Source: Thiotrichales bacterium (lineage in GTDB: Bacteria; Pseudomonadota; Gammaproteobacteria; Beggiatoales; Beggiatoaceae). Taken from it: a stretch of DNA of 64,000 nt. A program made the position numbers and the translations under genes. Location: assembly GCA_016744475.1 (NCBI GenBank), contig JADGEH010000006.1:22522-86521 (forward strand), in the 5' to 3' direction. Shown here piece by piece: positions 1-10,139 of the stretch (position 1 is its first letter; the number at the start of each line of letters is the position of its first letter). Below the pieces are notes generated by a model. That model saw only the letters and a program-made list of their open reading frames with translations, made no database searches and was not told the DNA's origin.

Positions 1-2
1 AT

Positions 3-3000
3 GATTACCATGATTTGCTACTGGTGCATCCTAAAGGTCAGGTGTTTTATAGCGTGGCAAAAGAAGATGATTATGGGAGCAATTTGTTTTATGAAGAATA
101 TAGCCACACTCACTTAGCTAAATTAATTCAAAAAGTACGGGATACAGGACATCTCAAGGTCAGCGATTACGCATTGTATGCTCCAAGTAATAACGAACCA
201 GTCGCTTTTATTGCTCAACCGTTAGTCTCTGAAGAAGGTGAAATAGAACTTATTGTTGTCTTGCAACTCCACGACAATAGCCTTAGCAGTATCATGGATC
301 AACGCGAAGGTATGGGAGAAACGGGAGAAAGTTACCTGGTGGGGCAAGATCATTTAATGCGCTCAAATAGCTTCTTAGACACCGCACAACGTACTATGCA
401 AGCCTCTCTCAATGATCCTAAAAATGGTAGCGTAAAAACCTCCAGTGTTATGGCGGCTTTGCGAGGAGACACTGGAGAACAGATCAGCACTAATTACTTA
501 GAACAAGCGGTTTTATCGGCCTACACCCCGCTTAAATTAAACGATCAACAATGGGCTTTGATCACGGAAATCAATAAGCAAGAAGCCTTTGCCGAAATCT
601 ACGAATTGCAGATATTAATGGCCTTTATCATGACGCTCATCGTCTTGATCAGTTGGTGGTTGTCTGCTGATTTTACCCGACAACTCAGCACCCCCTTGTT
701 ACGCATTAGAAAACGCTTACGCAGTTTGTCTCAAGGCGAAGTGATGACCACCTCGTTGGAATATCACGGTCATGATGAAATTGCTGAAATTGCCACCGCT
801 ACCGAACAATTAGGCCATGCGTTGCGCAGTGTCATCCAGCAAGCGAAAGACATTACCGCTGGTGATTTCAATAATGAAGTGGCGTTATTGTCAGACAAAG
901 ATGAATTAGGACATGCGCTGACCACCATGATCACCACTTTGCGTGGTGTGGTTATGCAGGCTAATTTAATCGCCCAAGGCGATTATTCACGCGAAGTTCA
1001 GGTGCGCTCCGACAATGATCAACTCGGCTTAGCCTTAGCTGATATGACCCACACCTTGCGTCAAATGCATGAAAGCAATACTTCAGCTTTGAGTACATTA
1101 GAACAAGAAAATGCTCAGAAAAACCGCGAAGACTGGTTCAAAACAGGCATGGGAGAACTGGGCGAATGCATGAGCGGACAACAAGATACGGCTATTTTGG
1201 GCAAAAATATCATCGGCTTTTTGGCTAAATACCTCAATGCACAAATCGGCACCTTTTACTTGTTGATTGAAAACGACATTCATCGAAATACAGGGCGATT
1301 GAAATTAATCGCCAGCTACGCTTATACCCGACGCAAAAGTGCGAGCCAAGAATTTGTTTTAGGTGAAGGTTTAGTCGGACAAGCCGCACTAGAAAATCAA
1401 CTCATTGTGATTACTTCCGTACCCACAGAATACATCCAAATTCAATCCAGTGTAGGCGACGCTCCGCCACACAATCTAGTCATTGTACCGTTTAGCTATG
1501 AAGAACAACTCAGTGGTGTCTTTGAATTAGGACGTTTTGAAGCCTTTAGTGATGATGAATTAAATTTCTTAAAACAAGTGACGACGAGCGTTGGCATTGC
1601 AGTGAACACCGCAGAATCACGAGTACGTATGCAAGAGCTATTAGAACAAAGCCGCGCTCAAGCTGAAGAACTGCAAAGTCAATCGGAAGAGTTGCAAAGT
1701 CAACAAGAAGAATTACGCCAAAGCAACGAAGAGCTCGAAGCTCGCAGCAATGATTTAGAATCTCAAAAAGAAGCCATTCGTAGCAAAAATGCGGCATTAC
1801 AAGACAGCCAAAAATCCATTGAAGCGAAAGCCGAAGAGCTTGAATTAGCCAGCAAATACAAATCAGAGTTTTTGGCTAACATGTCACACGAATTACGCAC
1901 ACCATTAAACAGTATGCTGATTTTGTCGCAAATGTTAATGGAGAATAAACATAGCAACCTCACTGAGCAACAAGTAGAATCCGCTCGTACTATTCATCAT
2001 GCAGGCGCTGATCTGCTCAATTTGATTAATGATATTTTGGATTTATCCAAAGTAGAAGCGGGTAAAATTCAAATTCATCTGGAAGATTTTCCACTCAGCA
2101 CTTTATCAGATGCTTTAACGCGCAACTTTCAGCCGATGGCGGAAAACAAAGGTTTGAACTTTAGTATTGAATCCGCCTTGTCCAATGAGTTCATATTACA
2201 TACTGATTTACAACGCTTGCGCCAAATTGTCACTAACCTGCTCTCCAATGCGTTTAAATTCACTGAAAAAGACGGTGCTGTGATCTTGACCATCAGCCAA
2301 CCGAATGCACAGAACATCAGTTTTGCGGTCACGGATTCTGGCATTGGCATTTCTACTGAAAAACAAAAAAGTATTTTTGAAGCCTTTCATCAAGCCGACG
2401 GCACGACCAGTCGCCGTTATGGCGGGACAGGACTGGGCTTATCCATTTCTCGTCAATTGACTAAACTGCTCCAAGGCACACTCAGTTTGGAAAGCGAAGC
2501 AGGCGAAGGCAGCACCTTTACATTGACGGTGCCGATGTATCTCCAAAAAGTAGCGGGCAGCGAATCATCGGCTACGCCTGTGTCTCGTTTGCCCACACCT
2601 CAAACCCCGGCAACCCCCAGTTCACCGCCACCCGTTTCGCTTCCAACGCCGATTCCAACACCCGCACCTCCAGTCGCCAGCCATGCTGCTGCGGAGACCA
2701 CCACGACAGCGGAGACTGTGTCGCCCAAACCATTGCCCAGCACGATATGCCAAGATGATCGCGAGCAACTGCAAGCTGATGATAAAACATTATTAATCGT
2801 TGAAGATGATGAGAAATTTGCGCAAATTTTATTGGATTTAGCCCGTGAACGCGGGTTTAAAGTCTTGTGTGCAAATGACGGAGAAAATGGCTTACAACTG
2901 GCTCAAGAATATCGACCTAGCGCGATTGTTCTCGATGTGGGTTTGCCCCGCATTGATGGCTGGACGGTGATGGATAAGCTCAAACACGATTCCGAGCTGC

Positions 3001-3959
3001 GCCACATTCCGGTGCATTTTGTCTCCGGCACCGATGATCACGCCGACGCGCTGCGCATGGGCGCAATTGGTTATTTGTTAAAACCCGTGAGCATGACAGA
3101 ACTCGGTGGAGCTTTCAAAACCATTGAAAACTTCATCCAAAAAGACTTAAAACAATTATTGTTAGTCGCGGATGACAGCGAACATCGCCAACAAATTCTG
3201 GAGCTATTACAAAGCGAAGAAGCGCAAGCTATCACAGCCCCCAATAAAGCTGAAGCCTGGGACTTGCTCCAGCAAAATCTACACACCTATGATTGCATTG
3301 TGTTGGATGTTAGCACCGAACAAGACACCGGAATTGAACTATTGAACGACTTGCGTCAGCAAGACCATTTACGTCAGATTCCTGTGATTATTTATGCCGA
3401 GCGAGAACTATCACAGTATGAAGAACAATTATTAGAAAGCAGTATGGATCAACTCACGGTTAAATCTGTGCGCTCGCCCGAACGTTTGCTCGATGAAGCC
3501 ACTTTGTTTTTGCATCAGGTTGAAGCTAAATTACCCGAAAACAAACGCCTCATGCTCAATCGTGTTCATGACAAAGAAGCTTTATTTCAAGGTAAGAAAA
3601 TTCTGCTGGCAGATGATGATATGCGCAATGTATTTGCTTTGGGTGGCTCGTTGGAAAGCAAAGGCATGACGGTGATTCTGGCGCAAGATGGCGAAGAAGC
3701 CATCACGCAATTGCAGGAAAACCCTGATGTTGATTTGATTTTAATGGATGTCATGATGCCGAATATTGATGGCTATGAAGCCATGCGCCGCATTCGTGCG
3801 GAACGACGGTTTAAGAAACTGCCCATCATTGCGCTCACCGCCAAAGCCATGAAAAATGACAGGGCTAAATGTATCGAAGCAGGTGCCAGTGATTATTTAT
3901 CGAAACCGCTGGATGTCGATAAATTGCTCTCTTTAATGCGCGTGTGGTTGTATCAATAA
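3..3959 (+). CDS. Hybrid sensor histidine kinase with three receiver domains (5' end outside window)
   Basis: Membrane sensor kinase of a multistep phosphorelay. The frame is open to the left edge, so the true start lies upstream; numbering here starts at the TTG at 15. In order: the end of an extracytoplasmic Cache-like sensor (to about 195), a membrane segment (about 197-220), repeated HAMP-type modules (about 220-370), a GAF domain (about 390-540), a Gln/Glu-rich coiled coil, HisKA with the phospho-acceptor in SHELRTP (His625), an HATPase domain with the [10 protein letters not shown] box, a Pro/Thr-rich linker (about 855-905), then three receivers. Receivers 1 and 3 have normal phospho-Asp motifs (VLDVGLP and LMDVMMP); receiver 2 has VLDVSTEQ, without the usual Met-Pro, and may be degenerate. 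No DNA-binding or HPt domain follows, so the output partner is elsewhere. Domain calls are clear; the signal sensed is unknown. Confidence 0.93.
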   Translation, partial: DYHDLLLVHPKGQVFYSVAKEDDYGSNLFYEEYSHTHLAKLIQKVRDTGHLKVSDYALYAPSNNEPVAFIAQPLVSEEGEIELIVVLQLHDNSLSSIMDQREGMGETGESYLVGQDHLMRSNSFLDTAQRTMQASLNDPKNGSVKTSSVMAALRGDTGEQISTNYLEQAVLSAYTPLKLNDQQWALITEINKQEAFAEIYELQILMAFIMTLIVLISWWLSADFTRQLSTPLLRIRKRLRSLSQGEVMTTSLEYHGHDEIAEIATATEQLGHALRSVIQQAKDITAGDFNNEVALLSDKDELGHALTTMITTLRGVVMQANLIAQGDYSREVQVRSDNDQLGLALADMTHTLRQMHESNTSALSTLEQENAQKNREDWFKTGMGELGECMSGQQDTAILGKNIIGFLAKYLNAQIGTFYLLIENDIHRNTGRLKLIASYAYTRRKSASQEFVLGEGLVGQAALENQLIVITSVPTEYIQIQSSVGDAPPHNLVIVPFSYEEQLSGVFELGRFEAFSDDELNFLKQVTTSVGIAVNTAESRVRMQELLEQSRAQAEELQSQSEELQSQQEELRQSNEELEARSNDLESQKEAIRSKNAALQDSQKSIEAKAEELELASKYKSEFLANMSHELRTPLNSMLILSQMLMENKHSNLTEQQVESARTIHHAGADLLNLINDILDLSKVEAGKIQIHLEDFPLSTLSDALTRNFQPMAENKGLNFSIESALSNEFILHTDLQRLRQIVTNLLSNAFKFTEKDGAVILTISQPNAQNISFAVTDSGIGISTEKQKSIFEAFHQADGTTSRRYGGTGLGLSISRQLTKLLQGTLSLESEAGEGSTFTLTVPMYLQKVAGSESSATPVSRLPTPQTPATPSSPPPVSLPTPIPTPAPPVASHAAAETTTTAETVSPKPLPSTICQDDREQLQADDKTLLIVEDDEKFAQILLDLARERGFKVLCANDGENGLQLAQEYRPSAIVLDVGLPRIDGWTVMDKLKHDSELRHIPVHFVSGTDDHADALRMGAIGYLLKPVSMTELGGAFKTIENFIQKDLKQLLLVADDSEHRQQILELLQSEEAQAITAPNKAEAWDLLQQNLHTYDCIVLDVSTEQDTGIELLNDLRQQDHLRQIPVIIYAERELSQYEEQLLESSMDQLTVKSVRSPERLLDEATLFLHQVEAKLPENKRLMLNRVHDKEALFQGKKILLADDDMRNVFALGGSLESKGMTVILAQDGEEAITQLQENPDVDLILMDVMMPNIDGYEAMRRIRAERRFKKLPIIALTAKAMKNDRAKCIEAGASDYLSKPLDVDKLLSLMRVWLYQ

Positions 3960-3981
3960 GCCCCGTGTTTTGAAAAACACC

Positions 3982-4947
3982 ATGCCTCCACTCACTCATA
4001 TTGTCATTGGCGTATTAAGCAATACCGCTGGTGACATTTGCATTGCGCAACGCTCCACATCCGCACATCAAGGCGGTTTGTGGGAATTCCCTGGCGGTAA
4101 ATGCGAAGCCGACGAAACTCCTTTAATGGCTTTGCAACGCGAGCTGCATGAAGAACTGGGCATCCAAGTCACACAGGCCACACCCTTAATCCGCTTGCAA
4201 CACGATTATCCCGATCAATCCGTTTTACTCGATGTCTGGCAGGTGGCGGCTTGGCAAGGTGAAGCCTGGGGTAAAGAAGGCCAGCCCGTGCGTTGGGTGC
4301 CTAAAAATACTTTACGCCACTGGGCTTTTCCCGTCGCCAATCAAGCGATTATCCGCGCTATCGAATTACCCGACAGCTATCTCATCACGCCAGAAGCCCA
4401 CGACATCAAAGCCTTTTTGCAGGCTTTAGAGCGCAGCTTGCAAACCGGTATCAAATTGGTACAACTGCGCACATGTTCTTTGACACTCAATGATTACATG
4501 GACTTAGCCCAACAAGCGGCGACACTCTGCCATCAAGCCAAAGCGCGTTTATTGCTCAATGCCGCCTGTGCAACGCCAGAGCATTTAGCGCTCACGGGAG
4601 CCGACGGTTTGCATTTAACCAGCACCGCCTTGCATCAATACACGCAACGTCCCGTATCTGCTCAACAATGGTTGGCAGCCTCCTGTCATGACTCGCAAGA
4701 CATCGCACAAGCGCAACGCTTAGGCGTAGATTTTCTGGTGTTGTCGCCGGTGGCTCACACGTCATCCCATCCTCATGCCTCACCGCTGGGCTGGCAAAAG
4801 TTTCAAGATATAGTGGCGACCGCTCGCTGTCCGGTCTATGCCTTGGGCGGTATGCAGCGACAAGATATTGCGCCAGCACGGGCTTGCGGTGCGCAAGGTA
4901 TTGCCAGCATTAGCGGCTTATGGGCGGCTGCGCCTAGCCACGGCTAA
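3982..4947 (+). CDS. mutT: Nudix hydrolase (MutT) fused to thiamine-phosphate synthase-like domain
   Basis: Predicted to sanitise the nucleotide pool by hydrolysing 8-oxo-dGTP. The N-terminal 130 residues are a Nudix domain with the full box: GGKCEADE, then REL and HEELGI, in GX5EX7REUXEEXGU spacing. The C-terminal half (about 145-320) resembles ThiE: a TIM-barrel with VQLRT near its start, LLLNA, GADGLHLTS, FLVLSPVAHTSSHP and YALGGM near the end. This MutT-ThiE fusion is common in gammaproteobacteria; whether the second half makes thiamine phosphate is uncertain in this family. ATG at 3982 is preferred over an in-frame TTG at 3970. The gene starts 23 bp after the kinase and ends 7 bp before the DUF58 gene, so the three may be co-transcribed. 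Confidence 0.9.
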   Translation: MPPLTHIVIGVLSNTAGDICIAQRSTSAHQGGLWEFPGGKCEADETPLMALQRELHEELGIQVTQATPLIRLQHDYPDQSVLLDVWQVAAWQGEAWGKEGQPVRWVPKNTLRHWAFPVANQAIIRAIELPDSYLITPEAHDIKAFLQALERSLQTGIKLVQLRTCSLTLNDYMDLAQQAATLCHQAKARLLLNAACATPEHLALTGADGLHLTSTALHQYTQRPVSAQQWLAASCHDSQDIAQAQRLGVDFLVLSPVAHTSSHPHASPLGWQKFQDIVATARCPVYALGGMQRQDIAPARACGAQGIASISGLWAAAPSHG

Positions 4948-4954
4948 ACGACTC

Positions 4955-6295
4955 ATGCTACGCCGCTTGCTGTATCACAATTTCCGCAGTGTGTATCGCA
5001 TTGACCAATGGTTTCGCCATCATTTCACCAAACCCGGTATGCTGGTGTTTGGAGCCATGATCGCGGCTGCGGTGTTTGGTATTGATACGCGCAAAACTTT
5101 TGCCTATCAACTATTTAGCTTTACTGCGGCGTTATTGATTGTAAGCTGGCTGGCAAGCTTTTGGTATCGCACTCGTTTTAGTTTTAAACGCCAACTGCCC
5201 CCCTTTGGTAGCGTCAATCAAGCGCTGCATTACCATATTGTGTTGGACAATCCGCACCCTCGCGCACAAATCGGTTTAAGCCTGCAAGAGGCTTTAGAAG
5301 GCGAAAACATCAGTTTTCAACAATATGTTCAAGCCGTTACGCCCCATGTGCGGCGCAATTGGTTTGATCAATATGTGGGGTATCCGCGCTGGGTGTGGCT
5401 GCTGCGCCATCAACGCGGTGCTGATACGCGCTGGCAGCACTTGCCCGCGCTGCCCGCACAACACAGCCTAAAAATCCGCACGAGTATTTATCCACAACGG
5501 CGCGGTTATGTGCATTTTCGCCGTTTATTCATTGCTCGCCCTGATCCGCTGGGCTTATTCAATGCTTTGCAAACGCTGTCTCAAGCCGATGCCATTCTCA
5601 TTTTGCCGCAGCGCTATCCCGTGCCACTGATCGATTTGCCAGGTTCACGCCGTTATCAAGCGGGTGGTGTGAATCTCGCGATGTCCGTGGGCGATGCCGT
5701 CGAATTTGTTGCTTTGCGCGAATACCGTCCGGGCGATGCCCTGCGCAATATTCATTGGAAAAGTTGGGCACGCCAAGGCAAGCCCATTGTGAAAGAATTT
5801 CAGGATGAATTTTTTGTGCGCCACGCTTTAGTGCTCGACACCTTTTGCACGGCGGCACAGCACGCTGTGTTTGAAGAAGCGGTATCGGTGGCGGCCTCAT
5901 TTGTCGGGCATCTCACCACACAAGACACCTTGCTCGATTTGATGTTTGTAGGCACTGAAGCCTTTCGATTTACGGGCGGGCGAGGGCTGGGACACGTAGA
6001 AAAAATGCTAGAAATTTTAGCTTGCGTAGAGCTTTGCAGCGACAAACCCTTCGGCACGCTCGCGTCCTTATTGCTAGAACACGGGCATGAACTCAGCGGC
6101 TGTATTTTTGTGCTACTCGATTGGGACACAGCCCGTCAAGCGGTGTTAGAGCAACTGCAACAACAGGGCGTCCCCATGTTGACCTTAGTCGTCTTGCCCG
6201 TAGAAAAAGTGGCGTTAAAAGAGACACTGCCGAAGTATTGTCACGGTTTGCGGATGGGACATATTGCTGAGGATTTAGCAGGTTTAAAGCTTTAG
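4955..6295 (+). CDS. DUF58 domain membrane-anchored protein
   Basis: 446-residue protein of the DUF58 family, often encoded beside MoxR ATPases and transglutaminase-like proteins and thought to act in envelope or chaperone-type processes; here neither partner is adjacent. Two hydrophobic segments (about 28-70) anchor the N-terminus. The DUF58 signature REYRPGDALRNIHWKSWAR lies in the C-terminal half, followed by a von Willebrand A-like fold (HALVLDTF...). ATG at 4955 is chosen because it falls 7 bp after the stop of the Nudix gene; the frame stays open further upstream inside that gene. The stop TAG overlaps the first bases of a family C repeat, so the last residues may not be original. Confidence 0.85.
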   Translation: MLRRLLYHNFRSVYRIDQWFRHHFTKPGMLVFGAMIAAAVFGIDTRKTFAYQLFSFTAALLIVSWLASFWYRTRFSFKRQLPPFGSVNQALHYHIVLDNPHPRAQIGLSLQEALEGENISFQQYVQAVTPHVRRNWFDQYVGYPRWVWLLRHQRGADTRWQHLPALPAQHSLKIRTSIYPQRRGYVHFRRLFIARPDPLGLFNALQTLSQADAILILPQRYPVPLIDLPGSRRYQAGGVNLAMSVGDAVEFVALREYRPGDALRNIHWKSWARQGKPIVKEFQDEFFVRHALVLDTFCTAAQHAVFEEAVSVAASFVGHLTTQDTLLDLMFVGTEAFRFTGGRGLGHVEKMLEILACVELCSDKPFGTLASLLLEHGHELSGCIFVLLDWDTARQAVLEQLQQQGVPMLTLVVLPVEKVALKETLPKYCHGLRMGHIAEDLAGLKL

Positions 6296-6453
6296 AGCCT
6301 ATACGAAGATGGGAAATCGAAGCGAAAATTCGCTATTTTGAGGCAGGTTTTTCGGTTTTTTAAGGCGAATAGCGGGCTATTTGTTGATAAAAAGCGGACA
6401 ACCTGACCAAAAGGGCGGATTTGCAGCCGATTATCCCGTTTTCGTATAGGTTC
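6294..6453. repeat. Family C inverted-repeat element (MITE-like), copy 1
   Basis: About 160 bp bounded by near-perfect inverted ends: AGAGCCTATACGAAGATGGG on the left and the complement of the same motif (CCCGTTTTCGTATAGG) on the right. It fills the whole gap between two convergent genes. A second near-full copy lies at 43629-43789, sharing the internal blocks GCGAAAATCCGC-like, AAGGCGAATAGCG, and ACCTGACCAAAAG. It has no coding capacity. A non-autonomous mobile element is inferred; no transposase with these ends is in the window. Confidence 0.8.
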
Positions 6454-8562
6454 TTAAAGCGGCAAGTTCATACGAAACTGTACGCCGTGACCGGGTTGGC
6501 TTTGGCATTCAAGTTGTCCGCCTAATGTTTGTGTCACCAAGTTGTACACAATGTGCAAACCTAAGCCAGTGCCGCCTTGACCGCGAGCGGTGGTGAAAAA
6601 GGGTTCAAAAATATGCGGCAAGTGTTCTGCATCAATGCCTTTTCCATCATCACAATAATCAATGATTAACCCTGCCTTCTCTTGAATAACATGAATCTCG
6701 ATTTTGCCAGCTTGCTCTGGGTGAAAGCCATGTTTTAGAGAATTAAGTATCAGATTGCTAATGATTTGAGAAAAAGCCCCTGGATAAGAGGACAGTTTAA
6801 TATCGGCGGTGCAATCTAATTGAATAGTATGTGGTGTGGATTTCAAACGTGGTTGTAAAGTATGCACAATTTCTTCTAAATAACTGAACAATTGAAAGCT
6901 ACGTTTTTCTTGATACACTTGATCCACCGCTACTTGTTTAAAACTACGAATCAAATCAGCGGCTTTTAATAAATTAGCTTGAATCATGGCGCTGCTTTCA
7001 TCGGCTACAATCAATAAATCTTCAAAAGCACTGCGGGTTAATTGTCCTTGTTTATAGGTGCTTTGATGTTCAGCCAGTTTCATTTGTAAGTGAGAAGCAG
7101 CGGTCACGCTAATGCCCACAGGCGTATTGATTTCATGCGCCACCCCCGCGACTAAACGCCCTAATGCAGCCATTTTTTCAGCTTCAACTAATTGCACTTG
7201 AGTCTCTTGCAATTGTTCTAAAGACACACGCAGCTCTTCATTGCTGCGATGTAAATCCTCAGTACGTTGTGCCACTCGTTGTTCTAATGCTTCATTAAAG
7301 GCATGAATTTCTGTCAAATCGCTAAATGTTGCCATATAACGCACACCAATAGCGGCCATTGAAATGCGTATATAGCGCAAGCTCAACGCTTGGTTGCGTA
7401 GTTGAGTTTCTAGTTGTGCCACTCCATTGTGTTGCTGTGCTTGTTGTTCTAGCTGATGCCAATGCGTTTCTAAATGCTCACAATCATCAAATTCGCTACA
7501 AACGTGTCGAAACCATTGTGAAATATACTGAGTATCTTGCGGCAATGCCCCAAAACACTTCACCAAAGCATCATTCACCATAATGATCTTCCCCGTTTCT
7601 TGTTCATACACCAATTTGGCGACTGGAGAGTGTTGTATCACTTGATAAACTTGATGGGCTTTTTCACGGCGCTCAGCAGATACCGCGCCCAATACCAAAG
7701 CCGTAAAACTAAACACCAAACCCATTAAACCCAAAGACACCATTGAAATATCACTGTGCTGTGTGAAAGGGCCTTTGTTCATCACCGTTGCCACTAAAGC
7801 AATCGTGAGCAAGGTGGTCAGCAATAAGCTGGTTTCGCGTTGTGAAAAACGGGCTGAACACCAGGCTAAAATAATGATTAACAACCAAGGCAAGCTGGGG
7901 CTGATGTGTGAATGGCTATCAAATAGGAAAAAAATACTAAAGGCGGCGAGATTTGCGACCACAAACAACACCAGAAATTCATCCCAACGCCCCTGCAATA
8001 ATGTTAAACGGGGTTGCTGCCACCATAAAATCAGGGTAGGGCCGAGTAGCACCACACCTCCAGCATGAGCTAACCACCAACGCATCCAAGCAAAAGGGGC
8101 GGCCTCTAGCGACAAACGTCCTTCTAACAGCAACGCGGTGACACCGCCTGTAGCCGTGATGGCGGCATGTATGACCACGCCAAATAGCGCGAAGATAAAA
8201 ATATCCTGGAGGGTTTTAAAAGGCGGCATGAATGACACATAACGCCGGATTAGATAAGCCGCTAACAGAGGGGCTAAGGTGTTAGTGACCGCAATTTCCA
8301 AGGCGGTGAGGAGAGGGGCTTGCAAGGAGAGTCCATTAGCCAACACGGCACCCAGATAAATGCCGACAGCCACTCGTGTTCCAAAGGATAAAGCCATGCA
8401 TAATGCCAAAGCCGCCGCAGGCCATATCGGGGCTGGCAACATGCCGAATTCACGGAAAAAAGTCCAGATGACATGCGAAACACCCCAGTACATCAGGGCG
8501 ACAAAGACATTCAACCATACAGTCTGGATCAAGCGTCCAGATAGGCTTTGAGATATTTGCAT
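6454..8562 (-). CDS. MASE1-PAS sensor histidine kinase
   Basis: 702-residue integral membrane sensor kinase. The first 300 residues form a multi-helix membrane domain of MASE1 type (WPAAALALCMALSFG and the following helices). A PAS-like domain (about 305-430) and a coiled coil (about 430-470) lead to a HisKA with GRLVAGVAHEINTPVG (His about 476). The HATPase domain ends with GTGLGLHIVYNLV. No receiver is attached. Its ATG at 8562 lies 34 bp inside the end of the upstream kinase gene, suggesting translational coupling. It is the last gene of a four-kinase run on the minus strand. Its stop codon abuts a family C repeat. Confidence 0.9.
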   Translation of the reverse strand: MQISQSLSGRLIQTVWLNVFVALMYWGVSHVIWTFFREFGMLPAPIWPAAALALCMALSFGTRVAVGIYLGAVLANGLSLQAPLLTALEIAVTNTLAPLLAAYLIRRYVSFMPPFKTLQDIFIFALFGVVIHAAITATGGVTALLLEGRLSLEAAPFAWMRWWLAHAGGVVLLGPTLILWWQQPRLTLLQGRWDEFLVLFVVANLAAFSIFFLFDSHSHISPSLPWLLIIILAWCSARFSQRETSLLLTTLLTIALVATVMNKGPFTQHSDISMVSLGLMGLVFSFTALVLGAVSAERREKAHQVYQVIQHSPVAKLVYEQETGKIIMVNDALVKCFGALPQDTQYISQWFRHVCSEFDDCEHLETHWHQLEQQAQQHNGVAQLETQLRNQALSLRYIRISMAAIGVRYMATFSDLTEIHAFNEALEQRVAQRTEDLHRSNEELRVSLEQLQETQVQLVEAEKMAALGRLVAGVAHEINTPVGISVTAASHLQMKLAEHQSTYKQGQLTRSAFEDLLIVADESSAMIQANLLKAADLIRSFKQVAVDQVYQEKRSFQLFSYLEEIVHTLQPRLKSTPHTIQLDCTADIKLSSYPGAFSQIISNLILNSLKHGFHPEQAGKIEIHVIQEKAGLIIDYCDDGKGIDAEHLPHIFEPFFTTARGQGGTGLGLHIVYNLVTQTLGGQLECQSQPGHGVQFRMNLPL

Positions 8563-10034
8563 AATTCAGACTTCTGGAAATTTTCACTGAATTGTTTTAA
8601 ATCTTGAGCAAATTGATGAAAACGTTCATCCCATTCCTGCAAGCGTTCTGCTTCATCTGCAATATCTTGGATATAACCCTGCATTGCCAATTCATACAGG
8701 TTTTCCACTTTTTCCTTGGACGGGGCTGGAGGGCGATCTTGAGGGGCCACCATTGATGGCGGCATTTTTTGCGGAGTCAGCGTGGCACAAATGCCGTCTG
8801 TCCATTCTATTTCTTTAGGCAAGGGGAGATGAAAATGGCAAGAACAACCTTGTTGAGGTGGGCAATCAATATCTAATGTTGAATGCAAACCATCGAGGTA
8901 TTTTTTGGCCAAGGTTAATCCCAAACCTAAACCTTCATTTTTTAAGCCTCGCGTTTCTCCTTGTTCAAAGGCCGCCAACATTTGCTGTTGTTGCCTTTCA
9001 GACATGCCTACGCCATTGTCTTGAATGTGAAACTGCACTGATTCATCGGTATAACGAATGCGCAAAGCGACTTCGCCAGGGGCTTTCTGTGCGGAAAATT
9101 TAATCGCGTTATTGAGCAAACATTGCAATACCTGGCGTAATAATGAAGTATCCGTACACAAATGTTTGGGCATCGGTTGTTGAATATCGCACTCTAAATG
9201 AACATTAGCAAAAGTAGCTAGGTTTTGATGGATTTCAATGATTTCACGGAGAAAGTCAGGAAAATGAAAACATTCTAGTTTAAGTTCAGGCGGGTTGGAT
9301 TCCAACTCAGCTAAAGTCAATAAATCTTCAATCAGTGTCGTTAAATGCTGACTCGATTCCAAAATGATTTGAATCGCGGCTTGTTGCTGCGGATGACTTT
9401 CAACTTGTAACAAGGTTTCAGCAAAACCTTGAATGGCATTTAATGGCGTGCGAATTTCATGACTAATATTCGCCATAAAAGCCCGTTTCACATTTTCCCC
9501 AGATTCAGCTTGTGATTGCAAATTTTCAACTTGTTGCATCTGAAGACTTAATTCTGCATAAGAACGCAGCGCTGTGGTTACTGCACTAATGAGCTTTTGC
9601 GCACTGAGTTCAGATTTTTCTAAATAAGCATTAATGTCATAATCTTGAACTACTTTATTTTCAGGGGCTTGTCCTGGTTGTCCGGTACGCAATAACAAAC
9701 GAATCAAGTGATTATTCAATTCATGACGAATGTATTCAACGCATTGCAAGCCCGCATTTTCTGTTTCCATGACCACATCCACTAATGCCAGATGTATGTC
9801 AGGATGTTCTTTTAATACTTGCTTTGCTTGTTCTGCACTTTTAGCATGAAGTAGGTACAAGGGTTTATCTTGAAATTGAAAATTTCTTAAGACTAACGTG
9901 GTGACAGCATGAATATCTTCTTCATCATCGATGACCAATAATTTCCAACAATGTTCTGGTAAAGAAAGTGTCTCTTGAGTCATCTGTGGCTCTTCGTTAG
10001 CAAAGAATAAATGATCAGTGTGAGTATTTTGCAT
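8529..10034 (-). CDS. Receiver-histidine kinase protein, cytoplasmic
   Basis: 501 residues with no membrane segment. An N-terminal receiver (about 30-150; LLVIDDEEDI, phospho-Asp in LALVDVV, then LLLRTGQPGQAPE, a motif seen in receivers linked to DUF3369-type modules) precedes HisKA (NISHEIRTPLNAIQG, His about 192) and an HATPase domain (GLGLGLTLAKKYL). The last 60 residues (YELAMQGYIQDIADEAERL, then FAQDLKQF) form a helical domain that also ends the kinase at 12182-14932. An in-frame ATG 17 codons in is an alternative start. The receiver could be a phosphorylation target of neighbouring kinases (inference). It overlaps the MASE1 kinase gene by 34 bp. Confidence 0.9.
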   Translation of the reverse strand: MQNTHTDHLFFANEEPQMTQETLSLPEHCWKLLVIDDEEDIHAVTTLVLRNFQFQDKPLYLLHAKSAEQAKQVLKEHPDIHLALVDVVMETENAGLQCVEYIRHELNNHLIRLLLRTGQPGQAPENKVVQDYDINAYLEKSELSAQKLISAVTTALRSYAELSLQMQQVENLQSQAESGENVKRAFMANISHEIRTPLNAIQGFAETLLQVESHPQQQAAIQIILESSQHLTTLIEDLLTLAELESNPPELKLECFHFPDFLREIIEIHQNLATFANVHLECDIQQPMPKHLCTDTSLLRQVLQCLLNNAIKFSAQKAPGEVALRIRYTDESVQFHIQDNGVGMSERQQQQMLAAFEQGETRGLKNEGLGLGLTLAKKYLDGLHSTLDIDCPPQQGCSCHFHLPLPKEIEWTDGICATLTPQKMPPSMVAPQDRPPAPSKEKVENLYELAMQGYIQDIADEAERLQEWDERFHQFAQDLKQFSENFQKSELCKYLKAYLDA

Positions 10035-10044
10035 ACGGTGTTCT

Positions 10045-10115
10045 CTTAGACTTGTCCAGGCTTAAGCGCCGTAGCGAAAAGCAGCGGGATTGAGTGGTTT
10101 TTTTCGTTCACGAAT
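10045..10115. repeat. Family B repeat, partial copy
   Basis: Sequence starting TTAGACTTGTCCAGGCTTAA and running through GCCGTAGCGAAAAGCAGCGGGATTG matches, in the opposite orientation, the right half of the element at 60754-60919. It lies in the 105-bp gap between two kinase genes. The other terminal repeat is not recognisable, so it is a fragment. Confidence 0.65.
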
Positions 10116-10139
10116 GTACCGCACCGCTTAATATTTACT

